Shown: positions 5,781-8,228 of the stretch, piece after piece
How positions within the stretch are numbered: the stretch's first letter is position 1
Layout of the letters: each line of letters starts with the position of its first letter
Assembly: GCA_945949035.1 (NCBI GenBank)
Contig: CAMFDH010000049.1
Location: forward strand, 1 to 8,228
DNA from: an uncultured Actinomyces sp.
GTDB taxonomy: Bacteria > Actinomycetota > Actinomycetes > Actinomycetales > Actinomycetaceae
Direction: 5' to 3'
DNA: 8,228 nt
Notes under the pieces: generated by a model
The model's database searches: none
What the model saw: only the letters and a program-made list of their open reading frames with translations
What the model was told of the DNA's origin: nothing
Program-made: the position numbers and the translations under genes

Positions 5781-7073
5781 GTGTTCAAGGCTTTCGCACA
5801 GGCATTCCGCACGCCTGATCTACGACGGAAAATCCTCTTTTCGCTGTTGATCATGGCTCTGTACCGCCTTGGGACCTTCATTCCCACTCCGGGAGTGTCG
5901 GCTTCTAATGTCAACGCCTGCTTGGCGCAACAGGAATCAACGTCCCTTCTGGACATGTTCAACCTGTTCTCCGGCGGAGCGCTACTGCAACTTTCGATCT
6001 TCGCGCTGGGGATCATGCCGTACATTACGGCTTCGATCATCATCCAGGTTCTGAGGGTTGCAGTACCCCGACTCCAGGATCTTCATCTTGAGGGACAGTC
6101 GGGTCAGTCGAAGCTGACGCAGTACACCCGCTACCTCACGATCTTCCTGGCGGTGCTTCAGTCCACCACCATGATTTCTATGGCTGCTTCGGGGCAGATG
6201 TTCCCGAACTGCGCCAGTGATGTCATCCCCAACGCGACTTTCGCTACCTACCTGTTCATGGTTTTGGTAATGACCGCAGGTACCTCTGTCATCATGTGGT
6301 TTGGTGAACTGATTACCGAGCGCGGTGTCGGTAACGGCATGTCGCTGCTGATCTTCACCTCGATTGTTTCCACCATGCCCATGCAGCTGTGGGACATCGG
6401 AATGACCCGTGGCTGGACGACCGTGTTGATCATCCTGCTGATTATTCTCGCCGTCACCGTTGCTGTTGTGTACGTCGAGCAGGCGCAACGACGCATTCCC
6501 GTCCAGTACGCCAAGCGAATGGTGGGGCGCCGCACCTACGGTGGCACCACCACCTACATTCCCCTCAAGATCAACATGGCGGGCGTTATCCCCGTGATCT
6601 TCTCGACTTCGATTCTTGGTCTGCCGCCTCTGATCGCCCAGTTTGGCGATCCGGCCTCGGCATGGGTCCAGTGGATCGGTCGTAACTTCTCCGGCCAGGA
6701 CGGCTGGTACATGGTGATCAACGCACTGCTCATCATTGCCTTCGCGTTCTTCTACACCTCGATTACGTTCAACCCAGACGAGGTTTCAGACAACATGAAG
6801 CGCTACGGCGGCTTCATCCCCGGCTACCGTGCTGGCAAGCCGACTGCCGACTACCTGCGCTACGTCATCAACCGCATCACTACGGTTGGCGCCCTCTACC
6901 TGGCTGTCATCGCGATCCTTCCGTCCATTCTGATGATTCCGCTGAAGCTCGGTCCCGGCCAGATGCCGTTCGGTGGTACGACCCTGCTGATCATGGTTGG
7001 CGTTGGCCTTCAGACGGTTAAGGAGATCAACTCTCAGTTGCAGCAACATCACTATGAGGGGTTCCTCAAGTGA
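5781..7073 (+). CDS. secY: Protein translocase subunit SecY
   Basis: SecY is the membrane channel of the Sec translocon; it exports unfolded proteins with SecA and SecE/G and inserts membrane proteins with SRP/FtsY. From the GTG at 5781 it has 430 residues, the family norm. About ten hydrophobic segments are evident, the first at 18-37 (around LFSLLIMALYRLGTFIP). Conserved stretches include FALGIMPYITASIIIQ (74-89), TQYTRYLTI (113-121), ERGVGNGMSLLIF (180-192), the cytosolic RRIPVQYAKRM (237-247), and GGFIPGYRAGKPTADYL (343-359), whose R350 matches the functionally important E. coli R357. Many homologues have RPG where this one has RAG. GGAGG at 5772-5776 lies 4 bases before the GTG. An upstream in-frame TTG (5721) and ATG (5724) would add 20 or 19 residues but lack a ribosome binding site. 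Confidence 0.96.
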   Translation: MFKAFAQAFRTPDLRRKILFSLLIMALYRLGTFIPTPGVSASNVNACLAQQESTSLLDMFNLFSGGALLQLSIFALGIMPYITASIIIQVLRVAVPRLQDLHLEGQSGQSKLTQYTRYLTIFLAVLQSTTMISMAASGQMFPNCASDVIPNATFATYLFMVLVMTAGTSVIMWFGELITERGVGNGMSLLIFTSIVSTMPMQLWDIGMTRGWTTVLIILLIILAVTVAVVYVEQAQRRIPVQYAKRMVGRRTYGGTTTYIPLKINMAGVIPVIFSTSILGLPPLIAQFGDPASAWVQWIGRNFSGQDGWYMVINALLIIAFAFFYTSITFNPDEVSDNMKRYGGFIPGYRAGKPTADYLRYVINRITTVGALYLAVIAILPSILMIPLKLGPGQMPFGGTTLLIMVGVGLQTVKEINSQLQQHHYEGFLK

Positions 7074-7654
7074 CCAGGGTGATCTTTTTGGGCCCACCTG
7101 CTGTAGGCAAGGGAACGCAGGCCACCTGGTTGGCTGAGAAGATCGGTATTCCTACCGTCTCAACCGGGCAGATCTTCCGCAGCAACATCGATGAGGGAAC
7201 TGAGCTGGGACGCCTCGCTGACAGCTACATCTCGCGGGGTAAGTTCGTTCCTGATTCGATTACGGTTCCGATGGTCGATGCTCGACTCTCAGCGCCAGAT
7301 GTCGAGGACGGGTTCATTCTTGATGGCTTTCCCCGCAACTTGAACCAGGCTCATGCACTGCGCGATCTTCTTGCTAAGCGCGGCGTCTCACTCGATGTTG
7401 TCATCGAGCTGGAGGCTCCCGAAGAAGTCGTCGTTGAGAGACTTCAGATGCGCGCCGGCGTTGAGAACCGCTCGGATGATCGTGTTGACGTCTTTGTGCA
7501 GAGACTGCAGGACTACCACGAGCTCACAGAGCCAATTGCAACCTACTATGCGGACCAGGATCTTCTTGAGGTCGTGGATGCCGCTAAGACGCGCGAGGAG
7601 ATCCACGAGGATATCCTGGCCGTCCTGTCCTCGAAAGGGCTGTACAGCAAGTGA
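7070..7654 (+). CDS. adk: Adenylate kinase
   Basis: Adenylate kinase interconverts ATP + AMP and 2 ADP in the cytosol and is essential for nucleotide balance. At 194 residues it is the short-LID form. Motifs in order: P-loop GPPAVGKGT (8-16), STGQIFR (31-37), DGFPRN (85-90) with Q93, the short LID from R124 to R134-S-D-D, R145 and TEPIATYY (153-160). Three near-invariant positions differ from the usual GPPGAGKGT, STGD and DGFPRT: A11-V12 for G-A, Q34 for D, and N90 for T. Lys14, Arg37, Arg89, Arg124, Arg134 and Arg145 are kept, so activity is likely. The GTG start overlaps the secY stop by four bases (GTGA), so translation is coupled to secY. A related nucleotide kinase is possible but less likely. 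Confidence 0.92.
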   Translation: MTRVIFLGPPAVGKGTQATWLAEKIGIPTVSTGQIFRSNIDEGTELGRLADSYISRGKFVPDSITVPMVDARLSAPDVEDGFILDGFPRNLNQAHALRDLLAKRGVSLDVVIELEAPEEVVVERLQMRAGVENRSDDRVDVFVQRLQDYHELTEPIATYYADQDLLEVVDAAKTREEIHEDILAVLSSKGLYSK

Positions 7655-7668
7655 GGCGACCGACCGTG

Positions 7669-8228
7669 ATGTCGAATGTTGAACTGGAGTACATGCGCGA
7701 GGCCGGGCAGGTCGTTGCAGCGATTCACGCGGCCCTAATCGAGGCCACCGCACCGGGTAAGACCACCGCGGATCTCGATCAGGTCGTGGCGCAGGTCGTG
7801 GCACGCGCCGGTGCCAAGCCAAACTTCCTTCACTATCAGGGATTCCCCGCGACGGTCTGCATCTCGGTCAATGACGAGGTCGTCCACGGCATTCCGGGCT
7901 CACGCACTTTGCAGCTGGGCGACATTGTCTCCTACGACTGTGGCGCCTATGTGGTTCGCGAGGGTAAGAAGTGGCACGGAGACGCCGCGGTCACAGTGAT
8001 CGTGGGGGACCGCCACATTACCGACGCGGGCTTTGTAAATAATGAACGCTCCACAGAGATTATCGATGGTGTCAGCACCGTCGACCTCGAACGTCGCCGT
8101 GTCCTATCGGCGGTCACGAGGGGTTCAATGTGGGCGGGAATTGCAGCTGTCGCCAAGGCCCGACGCATCAACGACATCGGCGCGGCGATAGAAGACTTCG
8201 TCGATGAGCGTGCCCCCCAGATTAAAGC
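7669..8228 (+). CDS. map: Type I methionine aminopeptidase (3' truncated by window)
   Basis: Methionine aminopeptidase removes the initiator Met from new proteins when the next residue is small; it needs two divalent metal ions. 186 codons are visible and open to the window end. Hallmarks from the ATG: MREAGQVVAAI (9-19), HYQGFPATVCISVNDEVVHGIPG (55-77, with H73 matching E. coli H79), and the first two metal ligands D90 (SYDCG) and D105 (WHGDAAVTV). The remaining ligands (E. coli H171, E204, E235) lie beyond the window. The spacing D90 to D105 is four residues longer than in E. coli (D97 to D108). The start is uncertain: GTG 7666 (GAGG 9 bases upstream) and GTG 7651, which would overlap the adk stop as GTGA, are in frame, and family length slightly favours a start upstream of the ATG. 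Order adk-map is standard in actinobacteria. Confidence 0.94.
   Translation, partial: MSNVELEYMREAGQVVAAIHAALIEATAPGKTTADLDQVVAQVVARAGAKPNFLHYQGFPATVCISVNDEVVHGIPGSRTLQLGDIVSYDCGAYVVREGKKWHGDAAVTVIVGDRHITDAGFVNNERSTEIIDGVSTVDLERRRVLSAVTRGSMWAGIAAVAKARRINDIGAAIEDFVDERAPQIK

Noticed and set aside
5982..6488. Long minus-strand open frame (168 codons) opposite secY
   Set aside because: It lies wholly opposite a strongly conserved gene, has no ribosome binding site or recognisable domain, and the His/Asp/Asn-rich composition is that expected from reversing membrane-protein codons.

Overview
This window is a ribosomal-protein superoperon: the end of the S10 cluster, all of the spc cluster, and the secY-adk-map block, read almost gap-free on the + strand. 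The source is very probably a high-GC Gram-positive (Actinobacteria), and my best guess is the Actinomyces/Schaalia group. The reasons are the zinc-ribbon S14 between L5 and S8, the RG-rich tails on S3 and S5, the order secY-adk-map, frequent GTG starts and ATGA/GTGA overlaps, and a GC-rich third codon position. The genus is inferred from style, not from a search.

Region 1 (2-1159) ends the S10 cluster with S3 (3' end only), L16, L29 and S17, each start sitting on or close to the previous stop. A 127-base gap (1160-1286) follows. It falls where the S10 and spc operons separate in E. coli, and it holds a strong hairpin without a proper U-run plus a perfect 8-bp inverted repeat just before rplN.

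Region 2 (1287-5616) is spc: L14, L24, L5, S14 (zinc type), S8, L6, L18, S5, L30 and L15. It is punctuated only by a 72-base structured gap before rpsH and ends at a textbook Rho-independent terminator (5622-5660).

Region 3 (5661-8228) appears to be a separate transcription unit. A candidate promoter with nested inverted repeats precedes secY (translocon channel). secY overlaps adk (adenylate kinase) by 4 bases, and adk is followed at once by map (methionine aminopeptidase), which is cut off by the window end. Together the genes build both ribosomal subunits, export nascent proteins, balance adenylate pools and trim initiator Met from new chains.

I see no mobile element, CRISPR array, tRNA or rRNA, and no unknown protein-coding gene or new multi-gene system. 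The points worth a second look are small: an insertion in the L24 KOW loop, structured non-coding gaps before rplN, rpsH and secY, unusual substitutions in the adenylate kinase signatures, and an identical RG motif in the tails of S3 and S5.
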